Shown here: positions 1 to 11,899 of the stretch, piece by piece
How positions within the stretch are numbered: position 1 is the first letter of the stretch
How the letters are laid out: every line of letters starts with the position of its first letter
NCBI GenBank assembly: GCA_028456385.1
Contig: JALNQF010000053.1
Location: 124,001 to 188,000 of the forward strand
DNA: 64,000 nt
Source: Ophiosphaerella korrae
Lineage: Eukaryota > Ascomycota > Dothideomycetes > Pleosporales > Phaeosphaeriaceae
Direction of reading: 5' to 3'
Program-made: the position numbers and the translations under genes
Notes under the pieces: model-generated
Databases searched by the model: none
The model's input: the letters and a program-made list of their open reading frames with translations, nothing else
Told to the model about the DNA's origin: nothing

Positions 1-2304
1 CACTTCCTAACTAGGAACGCCTGCCTCTGCCAATCAGACGGGAAGAGGAGACACGTCAGTAGAATAGCCTCCATATAATACTTCCGCGAGACATAGACTT
101 CAATGGCGTCGTTGTGTTCGCCAAGACCAAGGAAAATCGCAACGGCGGGATGAATGTCGCCCTTCTCAAGGAGGCGCTGCACAAAAGCCTCGCCAACCTT
201 CTTTTGCGAACCCTGACCCATGTTGCTTAGAGCGAGCAGCATCCAATCAGTTGAGGTCATGGATTCCGAGCCAACCATTGATGCCATGAGGTCTGCACCA
301 ATGTCGCCAAGCCATTTGGAAAGAAGCACAGCAGCAGCAGAATCGGTGTGATGGCGTGCGACTGTGATGATTAGCATCCCACCTTGACACATTGGGGGTA
401 AAACCTACGCTCATCACGGATTAACTCATCAATATCGTTATCCCACCCGAAAACAACCTTTAACATGTTCAGGCGAAGATCATCTGGCGTCCTCTCTGGG
501 CCAAGCTCAGTAGGTCGGAAAGGGACATCGATCAGCCTCGCCTTGGTGAATGGGAAGAGGTCTGTATTTTGCGTCTTATTCTTATTTGAAACACCAGGAC
601 TCCTTAGCACTTCTTTGCGAAGCGCAGACGATCCATAACGGGAAGAAGTGGCCGAAGAAGTGGTTCGAATGGAGACGCTTTCGCGAGACGTTCCTGCGAA
701 AGAAGATGCTCCTGCGAGAGAAGATGTTCCAGAGGAGAAAACAGTACCAGAAGCGGCTCCCGAGCTTTTGGCAGACCGTGTCCCGTGAGAAGGTCTGTCG
801 TAGCGGTAGCGAGGGGCGCGTCCGCTTCCGCCAGAGGATCTTGAGCTCTGAGAACCCCGGCTCGACAACGGGCTAAGAGGCCCAAGGCAATCACGCCGCT
901 CTTCCTCTAGGATATCCATCTCTTGCGCGATCTTCTGCAGTGGAGATAGAACGACGCCCTCGTTTTCGCTTTCCGAGTCGATAAGTTGCTGAGGTGCCGA
1001 TTTCATAGGCTGTGCTATGGGAGGCTCGTCTATGCTTCTTAGTCGCATCTGTTCATCCAAGGAGTTTGGCGGTGAAGGGGGCGTATTCGCTGGGGCTTGC
1101 TGCACATTGGCGACCATTGTTGGAGCGCCGTTGCTGGGGTTGATGTCGTACTGCTGGAGGCTGAAGTTGCGCCCCACAGTGAAGACGGTCGCAGTGGGTC
1201 CATAATTACAGATGGCAGTTATTCCATCTACGGTAGGAATCGACTCATATGTCACTCTCTTAGTGCGAACGTCCCATGCACAGGTTTGGCTGATAAAAAT
1301 GAATTAGCAGATAGGAAAGGAGCGCGACAGATTTACGTACCCTTCAGTATATTGAACGATTCGCCCGTTCTTAGACCAGCCAAACCAACAAGGACCAGGC
1401 TCTCTTTGCTCCTTTTGGTTGAGAACGCGGATGACACAGGGCACATCACCACCATGTTGGGCCTTTGGAACACTCCATACTCTAAGATCTCCATCTGAAG
1501 TTTGAGCAGCCAACATCTCCGATTTTTGCTTGGACGAGGATCCGTGCCACGCCAACCCGCCAATAGGCGATGGAGACCTCGGTGTGGTAAGGGTGTGTAG
1601 AATGGTGAAGGAGGGTTGTAGCGTAGCGATCAGAATGGAGCCATTGAGATAGCTAAAGTGGTCAGTCAAATACGATCCGGGAAACCACTCCCCAAAGTGC
1701 CACAACGTACCCAATAGCAAAGGTTTTGCAGTCGGCCGCAGGCGCCAATGCAGTAATGGGGTCAAAAATAGTCCTAGCAGAGAGATGTTCGGACGTAGAA
1801 GGTTCAAAGAGAATGACGTTGCCCTGGGCGTTTCCTTTGCGCATGCGTGTTAGCATTCGGATCACTTGCACGTCCTGGAGACTAACCAAAAGCGACATTT
1901 CCATTTCTCATCCAGGCTGCTACGCGAATCTGCTCATACGACGCAAATCGAGCAACCTCGGCGCCGGACAAGAGGTCCCAGACAATAGCGGTAGAGCCAG
2001 CATCATAGCTCACCACCAAGCGGCCATTGTTCCGCTCGCTGACTGTGTCGGCATGGATCCAGGAAATGTCTTCACGATGGCGGGAGAAACGCCTTTCTAT
2101 GGCTAGAGTGTCGTGGTGCAGACATAATATCTCGTTTCCCTGGGCTACGAGGAAGAAAGAGGCGGTTGCACTAACAGGATCAAAGGCGAATTCATTGGTG
2201 CCAGGGGTGACTGAGGGGGTGGGTGGTTTGATCTTGACGTCTGAGTGAATTGAAGAAGAGGCCTTTGTCGAATTCGACCGGTGTCTCGATGGTTCCGTAC
2301 TCAT
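1..2304 (-). CDS. WD40-repeat protein with C-terminal helical region (partial, runs off left edge)
   Basis: Five exons can be joined on the minus strand: 1887-2304, 1711-1834, 1341-1652, 409-1289 and 361 down to the window edge. Introns at 1835-1886, 1653-1710, 1290-1340 and 362-408 all have GT..AG ends, and the frame is kept across each. ATG is at 2304. The first four exons read as beta-propeller blades (for example AIVWDLLSG, LAWHGSS, LRVWSVP, CAWDVRTKRV). A Ser-rich low-complexity linker follows, and the last exon is alpha-helical with the style of TPR or clathrin-like repeats (LLEKGDIHPAVAIFLGLGEH). Propeller plus helical tail recalls Gemin5-like or vesicle-coat/SEA-complex WD proteins, but I cannot assign one. 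The 3' end lies outside the window. The 47-nt intron at 362-408 is supported because reading through it hits a stop. Confidence 0.75.
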
Positions 2305-4000
2305 TGTGGGCAGTCTGCGCGACGGATGCTCAGTCAGTCGAGGAAAGGTTCACCAATGCGCAAAAGGCGCCTCGACGTGGGACATGTTATCGATATGGGT
2401 CACAGGAGCACAATCAGGGGGTTTGACAAGAAGGACAAGAGAGCAGAAAAGTCCGGAGACTCACAGCAGAAATCCACAGCGGCTCGAGAGCGGTAAAGTT
2501 CAGCCCCGCCTCGGCCAACAAGGATTCAGGGTGGCGGTTAAGCAGGTGAGCATGCGCAAGTTGGGTGTTTTTGCGCGGTACACGAGCAGGCGAAATGAGG
2601 TTCAGCGTCAAACAGAGAAGGGGGAGGGAGCAGAAGCGCGGAGGGAGGGCGGAGACTTGAGACTCGAGGCTGGCGAGAGAGGGTGGTGAGTTGAGCGTGG
2701 GAATAACGGGCCTATCAATCAGCGGCGCTTAGAGGCTGGAAGGGAGCGAGCAAAGAGCTCAGAATAGGACGTTGAGCACGGGCGAATGCATGGAGCAAGC
2801 AGGTGCTGGAGAAGAGCATGGCCGGGAAGAGGAGTCGTGAAGCCGCAGCGCTGATTTGCCAGTCGTCGCAAATGGTCGCGATAGACGTGGGTGACTCGAC
2901 AAACGAAGCCGCGTGCTGCGGGATGCTGGTCGCCAAGGAGAGGACCCCCAGTCCGAGGGAACATTGTTGGCCAACTTCGCGCCGCAAGACACAACCGTGC
3001 CTGCATGTGGTGCGCTCTTCAGCCTCTTAGAGCGCCGCAAAACACAGGCACGAGAGTGCGACAGACGAGGGTCGAGAGAGCACGCCATGGTGGCACCCTG
3101 ATTGGCTCCCGCGACGTGATAGCGGCAAGCCTAATCACACCTCTAAGGCCTATCATCACACGCAGCAGCGGCTGGGTGCGGCCCGAGACATGGAAGAGCT
3201 GGTATGCGGCGGACGTATCTGATATATCTACTGTGAATCGTCAGTCACTGTCTCCTGAGATGTGCGGGCTCCCGTCACGACCGTCAGGACTGAGACTGAG
3301 ACCCAGACTCGGACCCGACTGAAGACTCAATGGCAGCCATGACACGATACTTCATATATCCAGATTGAATCATTGCGTCCGGGCGCTGGCGGGACGCTCG
3401 CCATCCCGCTGTGGGTGCGGATATGTGAGTCTGTGGCACACACAGATCTCGCCCTGAGCAAAGCCTGCACTGTGCGGCCACTGTTGCATGGCTACCCATT
3501 GAACGGTCGACCCGATCATTGCAATAACGTGTTCCAAACTCGAGTCCCACCAGCCTGCGTCCGGATCAGGCACATGGATGCTGGGTCGATAGCTCGCACC
3601 AAGCAGTGTAGAAATATCGAATCCCCTGGGTCAACATGAAGAAACAATATGGCAAAGCTCTCGTCCTCGCCAACGATATGTCAGAATCCGCTCTAGGCTC
3701 AGCACAGGGCTTGCAGCCCGTCAAAATCCATCACAACTGCTCTCGCAACCGCCGGCACTAGCTGCCGTAACCCTGCCTCGCTACACCGTGAATCTGGTCA
3801 CCCTTTTTCTTTTTTTTTTTTCACCCCTTCTCTTGTCCCCTACGACCGCTGCTTTTGACCCGCGAGTGCTGCGAGGGAGGCCTTGTACCGTGCACATCGC
3901 GTGCCCTCAGGTTGAGACGGACCCCATGACAATTTGGCCACATCTGTGACCGTGTTCGCGCAACACAAGGCCTGCAGCGATAGCCGCAACTACATACATA

Positions 4001-4039
4001 ATGGTACATGGTACATGGTGCATGGTACATGGTGCATGG
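4001..4039. repeat. Short tandem repeat, 7-bp ATGGTRC-type unit
   Basis: About five consecutive copies of a 7-bp unit alternating between ATGGTAC and ATGGTGC are read directly. It lies in non-coding sequence and looks like an ordinary minisatellite. Confidence 0.8.
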
Positions 4040-4663
4040 AATACAGGCTTTCAACGGTAGGATGGCCCCGCCTCCGGTCGGTTCGGTGAGAGTCGCTTAC
4101 CGGAAGCGGATCGCGAAGCTTATTTTTGGCTGATCATGGCGAAATCACACTCGGTGCGGTGAATTAGAGCAAAGGTAAAGTGACGAAATGGGTTCGCATG
4201 GTTGAAAAAGCACGGCTGGGGCGGCGTATCGATATCTGCCCCAATCTGATACCAGCCCAGCCCAACCCAGCGAATACGGAGAGCGACGAGAAATTGCCAA
4301 AAGGGGTGCGCCTCACTTCTCAACACGCACGCCAGGTGTGATACAATGTGATGTGGATGATGTGGATGTGATATCGACTTGAATTACTCATGAATGCTTG
4401 CTATCTAGGTGGGGGTATCATAAAAGGGGAAAGTTAAACACACGGCTATGCTAGCTTCCGTCCGGTTGTCGGAGCGGGGGTATCAATAAGATCAAAAAAC
4501 ACCTGTCGTAATGCCGAAGCGGGATACCACCACGCCTTCCACCATTTCGGGAATTTACCACTCCATGTGTGGTGACTCCGAGTTTCGACGCCCCGCCGAG
4601 TCTGCGACCCGGTATGCCGTTGAGGCGATTTGGTTACACCCAGCCGCGCTGTGCGCAACGTGG

Positions 4664-4683
4664 GAGATGAGATGAGATGAGAT
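4664..4683. repeat. GAGAT pentanucleotide microsatellite
   Basis: Four consecutive GAGAT units are read directly in the sequence, in a gene-poor interval. Confidence 0.8.
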
Positions 4684-5029
4684 GCTGGCTGCAGCTAGGC
4701 GCGGCAGTATGGAAATTGTTGTCTCGGATATGCAAACGTAGGCGGTTAACACGCAGCGAATGCATGAAGCTGCTAACCGCTGGCTAACTGAGTGAGTGAA
4801 GGACTCCAAGCGCCTCGTAATGCAAGTCAGCCGCGAGCGAGAGGCGCGTGCCAAGGCCGGTAAATTGCCACGTGACATCACGTGCGCGCAACAACAAGGC
4901 ACAGCCCTTAGTATGACGTCAACAACAACATGACTGAGCAAGACTGTTAGCGCAGTGACGCGATGGTTGCATACGTGGTAACTTACGTGTTGTTGTGGTA
5001 AAAGTATTGTTTTGATGTCGTCATGACAC

Positions 5030-5464
5030 TCACTCAACCTGCTCTGGCGACTCTGAGATGGGAGTCATGGGCTTGGAAGTGCGGCGTTGCTTCTTGCCGC
5101 TGCTGCGCCTCCGCTCACTCTTGGGCTTCTTCTGAGCGTAGAGTGGTGGCAGGACTGGAAATGCCTGGGCCATGGGCGGTTGGCGAGGCGGTGCTGGTGC
5201 CTCGGTGAGAAAGGGACACGAGTCCTCGTCGTCAAAGTCGCCAAAAAGGTCGGCGTCTGAGATGAAGGACGAGGGCGTGCTGCGGTAGCCTAGCGACGAG
5301 CCGGTGGGCCAAGATGGATAGGCACACGAGGCTCCGCGACTTGAGCTCGAGTCGACTGAGTAGGTGCTGTAGAGAGATGCGGTTGGTGAAGCCATTCTGC
5401 TGGGCAAGATACTGATGGGGATGGACTTGGAAGGTGACGAGCCGGGTGAAGTTTCGAAATGCAT
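5030..5464 (-). CDS. Small Ser/Pro-rich conserved-looking fungal protein, function unknown
   Basis: Single-exon frame of 144 residues with ATG at 5464 and a stop at 5030. The N-terminal two thirds are rich in Ser, Pro and Tyr. An acidic patch in the middle reads LFGDFDDED. The C-terminal part has a Pro-rich stretch (LPPLYAQKKPKSERRR) followed by a basic cluster GKKQRR and a short SP-containing tail, KPMTPISESP. This order (Ser-rich head, acidic SD.DLF patch, LPP, basic KKQRR, PMSPISESP-like tail) is one I recall from small uncharacterised proteins of many filamentous ascomycetes, so I believe the frame is real. The basic cluster could be a nuclear signal and the SP/TP sites could be phosphorylated; both are inference. 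It stands alone in gene-poor sequence. Confidence 0.75.
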   Translation of the reverse strand: MHFETSPGSSPSKSIPISILPSRMASPTASLYSTYSVDSSSSRGASCAYPSWPTGSSLGYRSTPSSFISDADLFGDFDDEDSCPFLTEAPAPPRQPPMAQAFPVLPPLYAQKKPKSERRRSSGKKQRRTSKPMTPISESPEQVE

Positions 5465-8400
5465 TTTTTTTCTTTCTCGAGTTGTTTAGATGTAAAGTGG
5501 ATCCCGAAGTGTATATACACAGATGACAGATGCTACGGGCGTTGTCGGCCGGGAGAGCGTTTGGTTTTCGGATGCGGATGGGAGGGTGTTCTAGCGTCGG
5601 GCAGGTAGTCCGAGGATGAAGCGGGTCGATGATGTAGTGGATAGTAGCGTAGTGTAGTGTAGTGTAGTAGACAAACACGAACACGGTCCAAACAAGAATA
5701 TTCCTGGCAGGTGTCGAGGGGTGGGCAGTCTAATAAATAACAGCTAGGCAGCGGCCAGGAGTCCGAGTCAGAAGCAATGTGTCGCTGTCTCGAACAAGGT
5801 AATCAGATGGTCCAGACGTGGGATGCCAGAGAGGCGGTCACGGCTTGCGTTATAACTCCCGGGCACAGAATAACATTTGGGCGCCACCGTCCGCATGAAA
5901 CGCTCACGTCCAGAGTGGCCGTCAGTCTATGACTGGTCTTACCGCAGCTTTGCAAATAGCGGTGGACTTGCAGATGCACCAATCACCGCGCGAAACGAAG
6001 GAGCGGTGACCAAGGCTTCCACACCCGTCAGCCCCGTGTTCCCTCCGCTTCACCACCCCCCGGCTGCTCGGGCTCGACCGCCAGTGCCAGAGACCGCCAG
6101 AGCCTGCGCTCCCCTGCGCCATGGCATCGCCAGCGGATGACTCGTCCACAGGGCCAGCAATCAGCGTTATCGTCGTCGACGCCTGCCTGCTACTTGCCAG
6201 CACGCTGCATCCACGCCCCAGGTAACCACCCTTTCATCACGCCCCCTTCATCTTCATTCATCTTCATTTGTTTGTCTCGCACAAGGGAGCCTGCAATCCT
6301 GCATGTCACAGTCACTCACTCCGGCCCTCCCCCACGGCGCAACGCCACGCCCGGTTGTGCGTATAGGATTTGCCCCAAAGGGTAAGCTTAGTCTGAAAAT
6401 CATTTCGGGGACCAAGGGAGCCAAACCCTGTCATCCCACATCTCATCAGCCGGCTGCACGTTTGTATTGCCTTTTGTGGAATCCAAAAGCCGCCTCCCCG
6501 GACTCCTAATCCGCTGCCCCATGCTGACTGCCCATCGCACCGATTGCCCGGTCGCCGTGTGCACTGTACATAGGTACACGTAGTAGCAGCACGCCATCTC
6601 CTCCCGCACCCGCGCTCGCCTCTCGACTCGCTGCCCAGTTTGATGCAACAAGTCGACGACTCGACGCTTGATTCCTAAATCTGGTCGCCCTTCTGTTTCC
6701 TTTGCCACGAGTGCATGTGAAACAAAACACTTCGCAAACCTTCCTCAATCTCAAAGCCCCTGCGCTGCCACCGGACCCTGCCATTTGTCGGCTGGCTTTC
6801 TGCTTCTGGCCAATCTTTAGCCGGCTAACTCTGGGGTACATTAGCCTCCATCACATGTGTACACTGAACCATGGCTGTCACAAGGGTCCAGTGCACTCTC
6901 CGACACAAATTCTAGCCTCCGTCTCGCCAGTCTTCACAGGCAAACACAGCCGCGGTTGCAATTATCTACTAAACTCTTGCTCAAGGTAACCGGTTCGATA
7001 GATCTGTCGCGAGGTACTCTAACACAAGTACCTTCTCCAGCTCCGGATGGCCGCGCAAGCTGCTCGGCCGTGAGGCTACGTACGGAGTTGCATTGCACTT
7101 GGCAACTATCCGCAAGCGTACCACTTCCATTGAGCCTTGCACACCCACCTACAAGCTGACCGCATTCCATGAGACCTGCGCAAGGCTGAGTAGAGCCCCA
7201 GGTACAACGCAGTCAGCACACCCTCCATTTCCTGTCTGCGTTGCCTTCTTTCGGACGGCCATGTTCCACAAAGAGATCGAAAGCAGTCATCACAAGGAAT
7301 CAGCCTACATGCAATTTATGCTATTAACAGCCGGGCTAAACTTGTCCATAGTGCCACTTCCACGTTTTCTATTGCCGCCCGGGTTTGCAACATCGTGTGC
7401 CTCTTGTCTGTGCTCATACTCATTGCTGGAATTTAGTCCATGGAACCTTCTCCCTTCCTTCCATACAGGACCACGACTCAAAAATGCTCGTGCACCTCGT
7501 GGCGAGCGGATCCATAGTAGCGTTGGGCGACTACGCACGGTTGTGAGCGATTTGAACAGCAACTTTGCCGCAACAGGTTTGCCTCCGCGCAGTCGCAATC
7601 TGGGACTGACTCTTCACCACACCCAAATTGCTGCAAACTACGTGCTGCATGGAAGGTGGCGTAGGAGCCCGCGGCCGAACACAGACACTGATTCAAGAAG
7701 ATGACGATAATTTGGGTCCAAGGCGCGCTGCTACCAGATGCAGGGGCGAGCCACGTTTCGCCCATGCGCTCCTACGCATTTCGCAGTCATCTTTTGCGCG
7801 AAAAATTGCCTGTACTTAGCAGTGCCGCATCACAACAATCTTGTTGGCCGGCGCAACTTTACCGCCTCCGTCGTGCAAAAGTTTGTGGCAAAGTTCTGCA
7901 ATTACCTAGCACAGAACTTGCACTGAACGCTTTCTCATGTGCAGTAGCCGTTGGTGCATTTTCCTGGATTATCCCTTTTCCTGACCAACATGTAGCCGTG
8001 GGTGGCATTTCGGCAGTGCACCGCACATGGCAGGTGGATCGACGCGCTAGCACGTTCGGTGCAGGTGTCAGAACATGTGAATCGTGCTCTTGGCCGGTTT
8101 GGAACACGTCGCAACGAATCTTTTCTCCGAGTGGGGATCGATGGGGACGAGTATAGAATTTAGCAGATATTTTTCTCTTCTGCGTTTTTTTCCTTTGACA
8201 TGGCGAATCTCGGCCAAGCGAACATTAGTCGTCGCGAGGACTACCAGCGACCTGTGATGCCCGTTCGACAGGCATCAAAGTGAATGTGCCCGCTCGTGAC
8301 AGACGCCTCACTCTCTTTCCTATTCAAGCAACATACCCGTACACCCCGTCTCCCGCAGCCATGCACATCACACCCGCACCCCCTCCCACGGAATCCCACC

Positions 8401-10304
8401 TACATACCGACCCGCGCAAATCCATTCCGCGCCATTGGTGGCCTCTCGACAAGAAAACAAATCCCCATGAGCAAACCCAGACGCAAAACAATGCCCAACG
8501 ATAATTACTCCGCAATCATTTGCACGCAAATGATACTTTATCCGCGGTAATGTTTTGTTCCCTAGGTTCTTTTTCCCGCGGGTGCAGATCTCGACAATCG
8601 ATACTCGAAACTGAATGCGCTGTAATACAGTCCCCCTCCGGACTTTGGTGCCCGCCGTGTGAACACCCTGTTTGAACAGCCGCACTCCGATAGATAATCT
8701 GACCCGATGATCGGACTATGTTGCGAAGTGAGACGGCTACGACGCAGATGATCGTGGGCACCACATCAACATGCTCTCTACGGCACGTAGGTAGTTGGTG
8801 ATTTGATTTAGCCACCATGTGCTCGCTACACAAACAAAATAGGCTCTATCCATGCCGGCCCGCCAACCCACTCCCATTTTTTCCAAGAATCTGCGGTGTA
8901 GGGCGGTGAGTACCTGTTGTGTTGTACGCATGTATCCTTGCGCGTCTTGCAGCGGCACAATACTCGCCTTGCATTTATCATCCGTATCGCACAAACGCAA
9001 AATTGTTGGCAATGGGAAATATGCATGTGTTGTGAGGTGGCAGTTGTCACACCGGAGCGCAGGAGTCATCACATACGACAGGCTTCACGAGACGAGGTCC
9101 TCAAACGTTGTTCGCTGGTGAACTTTCCTGCGAAGTTTGATGGATATCAAGCAAATCAGTGCGTTCGGCCGCCGATAGGTTCTGAAGCGGGCGCACATCT
9201 CAAGGTCCGAAGCGGGCGGGGCCCGACGATCGCTCGTCTTCCCCAATCCAAACCGCCTGCATGCACGATACATGAAACACTGCGAAGCACACACGCGCTG
9301 CAAGAGGTTATCGCGCCTGCAGCAAACGGTTGCGAGTGCTGGTCAAGTGGACAATGCCTTTGCCATGTGTGGGGGGGGGGGGTCGATTCGAGGTCATCAT
9401 ATCATGTGCACATCCCACGCTCGCTCTCTTTGCCCATGCCACGTACAACATACATGTGCTTCCGGGCGATATTCGTGAAGCGAAATATTCCGGGGCGCGG
9501 TCTTCCCCGCAGGATTGCTGCCGAGGTGTGCGATGCAGATCAGTAGTGAAGCGAGGTGGTGAAACGCCACAGAAGGATTGTGTCGTGGTTATGCGGGGGT
9601 GGACGGAATGGCCAGAAGCTTGATAGATATGCTTTCGCATGTGCATTGCGAGGTGAGCTGTAAAGATTTAGGCTGCCAGGCTGCTTAGCTGGCTGGTAGA
9701 CGACTGGGCAATACAGCGGCATGTGAGAAGTATCTTGTGACGGGGCTGAGCGGCGTTCCATCCATCGTCAACCAGGTAATTATTGGTGTCTACATTACTT
9801 CCTCATTTAGCCTCTGCATGTATGCAAGGGTTCCCGCGAGCCTTTCTCGCCGCCAACGCATCCGTCGTGACAAAAGCTGGCTGTGCCCAGTGTCCAACAC
9901 TCACCTCACCGCACACTTTGCGCGGGAGCGAGGGAAGCTTCACTTTTTACATCGTATCTCCCGTGCACCCCACTTGTTTGTACAGTCTCTTCACAAGTAT
10001 AGCGTACTTGGGCGCTGTATGGAGATTTTAAGTCTTTGCTTGTTGTACTTGCCCCCAGAGTGATGGCGCATTCGATATGTCGGCTTTATTTTTATTTTTA
10101 TTTTTTATTTTTTTCAAAAAAAATTACATACATGTATTGGATGTAATCTGCAGTTGGTTATTTCCACCAGTTATTTGCTGACTTGATAAAAAAACAAAAC
10201 ACATGATATTTGCTTTGTTGGTGCATGCAACATGATACTGCGGCAGCAAGGCCCACAATTGCACGCACCTTCAGTACAAAACAAACAGCCTGATTCGACC
10301 CTCA
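5465..10304. other. Long gene-poor interval (4.8 kb)
   Basis: I found no frame with a recognisable domain or a convincing exon chain. The longest open frames, about 200 codons at 7093-7704 and 8917-9546 (plus strand), start at ATG but are Cys/Arg/Ser/His-rich, overlap open frames on the other strand and show no domain-like spacing. Visible elements are a TAGTG-type microsatellite at 5641-5670, a 12-G run at 9371-9382 and an A/T homopolymer-rich block at 10086-10123. The left part may include the promoter and 5' UTR of the gene starting at 5464. Unannotated small genes or non-coding RNAs cannot be excluded. Confidence 0.5.
9371..9382. repeat. Poly-G run (12 G)
   Basis: An uninterrupted run of 12 G is read directly in the gene-poor interval. 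Such runs are prone to sequencing length error. Confidence 0.9.
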
Positions 10305-11648
10305 CTACACCGTTCGAATCGCCAACCCTCCAAACCCGCCTCCAAACCCTTCACCACGCCCCTCTTCTTCCGCCCAATACTCATCGCAACAAAACTTGAC
10401 CACCTCGTCCCCCCACGCCGCCCACCCCTCAACCAAATACCGCGCAAACACTTCCAGCGCACTATACCCATCCGGCAAATGGGCGCGCAGCAGCTCCTTC
10501 AAGCACGGCTTCCTCGAGTGGAAATCCGGCACGGCAGCGACAACCCTGCGCGGCACAGGATCCGCATGCGCCATGGTAGTCCACGCATTCGGCGCCGCGC
10601 GACCTAAGAGCAGAATCTCGTAGGGCTTGCGGGTCCCATCGAGGGGCAACATTGGTTCGCCTTTGGTGGTGGTCTTGATCCAGATCCACTCTTCGACTAG
10701 GCCGACGTTCCACGCGTCGAAAAGCTCCAGCACGTGTGTGCGCAGCGCGGGCTTGTTGGTTGTCCAGACGCCGACTAGGGCATTGTGCTCGAGGTAGGCA
10801 TCGAGGTCGAGGCGTAGCAGCATGCGCTGCATGTAGGGCATGCCGCCGCGCTGGGCGTATGCGGCGGCGCGCTTGGCGGAGCGGTTGGGCCAGGGCGGGT
10901 CGAGGAGGACGAGGTCGAAGTGGCGCGGAAGTGCATGCTCGGCAGTGAGGGCGCGGAAGGCGGCGCGGAAGGTGTCGGCGTGGGTGGAGTTGCTAAGGAA
11001 GTAGGTGGCGCGAGGGGGGATGGTGAGACAGTGGGAGGTGCCGGGGCGGCGGACCGTTAGCTGCAGCGGGTTGGCGGAAGGGTTGTGGAAGGTTGGAGAG
11101 AACGGCGTCGGGTTGGTTCCGGGGTGGTGTGCAGCGTTGGGGGCGTTGTGGACAGGGCGGTACGACGCGAGCCATGTCCGTGTTTGTGCATCTTCTTGGG
11201 TGTCAGATGTGACACCGAGCGACGCCATCATGTGCTGCAGGTCGGCGGCAGCACCGTCGCCCTTGCTTTCGGCGCAGGCCGCCCATTCTCGCATGCAGGA
11301 CTCGAGCTCCTTTTCCGGGTCCGTCGTGTGCCCATGCTGTGGCCTTGGATGGAACAGTTTGCGTGGCGCACACCACGGGGTTGAAACGTGTGCTCGAATG
11401 TCGGCGAGTGCCTGCTCAATCAGGGCCTTGTACTCGGCGTGCAATGGCCCATTGGGGGCGTCCTGCGCCCTGCCATTTTGTGCCTTGGGTCGATAGTCCT
11501 CAGCCTGCTCAATGGGCGCATCCAGCGGTGCGCTTGACAGTAGCGTGCCTGAGCGGCCCTGGGCAGCAGCAATCGAGGTGGGCGTGTCAATGAGGGTGAC
11601 GGTGCAGTCGGCGTTCTGGTAGAGGATGGGCGAGCGAGGAGCGGCCAT
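10305..11648 (-). CDS. MT-A70 family methyltransferase, METTL4-like
   Basis: Single-exon frame of 447 residues, ATG at 11648. Residues 243-420 form an MT-A70 S-adenosylmethionine-dependent adenine-N6 methyltransferase domain. The catalytic motif DPPW is at residues 250-253, within FDLVLLDPPWPN. Further family features are GVWTTNK, a WIWIKTT-type strand-turn, LDGTRKPYEILLLGR, and VVAAVPDFHSRKPCLKELL near the end. The order and spacing resemble METTL4 rather than METTL3 or METTL14 (METTL4 enzymes act on U2 snRNA and possibly DNA in other eukaryotes). The substrate here is not known from sequence. The N-terminal 240 residues are less conserved-looking, with one helical segment around 70-90. It diverges from the Leu5-like carrier, sharing about 250 bp of promoter. 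Confidence 0.85.
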   Translation of the reverse strand: MAAPRSPILYQNADCTVTLIDTPTSIAAAQGRSGTLLSSAPLDAPIEQAEDYRPKAQNGRAQDAPNGPLHAEYKALIEQALADIRAHVSTPWCAPRKLFHPRPQHGHTTDPEKELESCMREWAACAESKGDGAAADLQHMMASLGVTSDTQEDAQTRTWLASYRPVHNAPNAAHHPGTNPTPFSPTFHNPSANPLQLTVRRPGTSHCLTIPPRATYFLSNSTHADTFRAAFRALTAEHALPRHFDLVLLDPPWPNRSAKRAAAYAQRGGMPYMQRMLLRLDLDAYLEHNALVGVWTTNKPALRTHVLELFDAWNVGLVEEWIWIKTTTKGEPMLPLDGTRKPYEILLLGRAAPNAWTTMAHADPVPRRVVAAVPDFHSRKPCLKELLRAHLPDGYSALEVFARYLVEGWAAWGDEVVKFCCDEYWAEEEGRGEGFGGGFGGLAIRTV

Positions 11649-11899
11649 GGCAAAGGATGGAGTCGAGCTGGTGTCGCGGATGTCACGTGTGCCCCGCCAA
11701 GTGCGAAGCTGTGCTTATCCGCCCACCGTCCTTATCCGGGTTGCATCGGCCGTCGGGGCCAAACCTCGGCAACGTCATTGCAGCACGCAGCTTTCTTCAA
11801 CCCCCATCCAAAATCAGCCATGCACGACCGCGCTCTCCGCCACAACGAATGCCCGCCACGCTAGTCCGCCATGATCCTCTCGCACCCAGCACCCATACC
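11649..11899. promoter_or_regulatory. Shared divergent promoter region, METTL4-like / Leu5-like genes
   Basis: The 251 bp between the two head-to-head start codons must carry both promoters and 5' UTRs. I see no strong TATA box. If the carrier starts instead at the upstream in-frame ATG 11849, the interval shrinks to 200 bp. Confidence 0.5.

Larger units (their letters stand above)
2305..5029. other. Gene-poor interval between the WD40 gene and the small 5.0-kb gene
   Basis: No reading frame here shows exon-like composition, splice-linked continuation or a recognisable domain; the open frames present are short and overlap each other on both strands. Visible structure is limited to a pyrimidine run at about 3801-3830, an ATGGTAC/ATGGTGC tandem array at 4001-4039 and a GAGAT array at 4664-4683. 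The right part probably holds the 3' UTR of the small gene ending at 5030. Confidence 0.5.

Noticed and set aside
2719..3088. Three overlapping minus-strand open frames of about 90-110 codons
   Set aside because: Open in several frames at once with no coding features; typical of chance in this composition.
7093..7704. Open frame of about 203 codons, plus strand
   Set aside because: Composition rich in Arg, Ser, His and Cys, no domain, overlaps open frames on the opposite strand and no splice-linked extension; likely chance in GC-balanced non-coding DNA.
8917..9546. Open frame of about 209 codons, plus strand
   Set aside because: Reads through a poly-G run, has high Cys/Arg/His content and no recognisable features.
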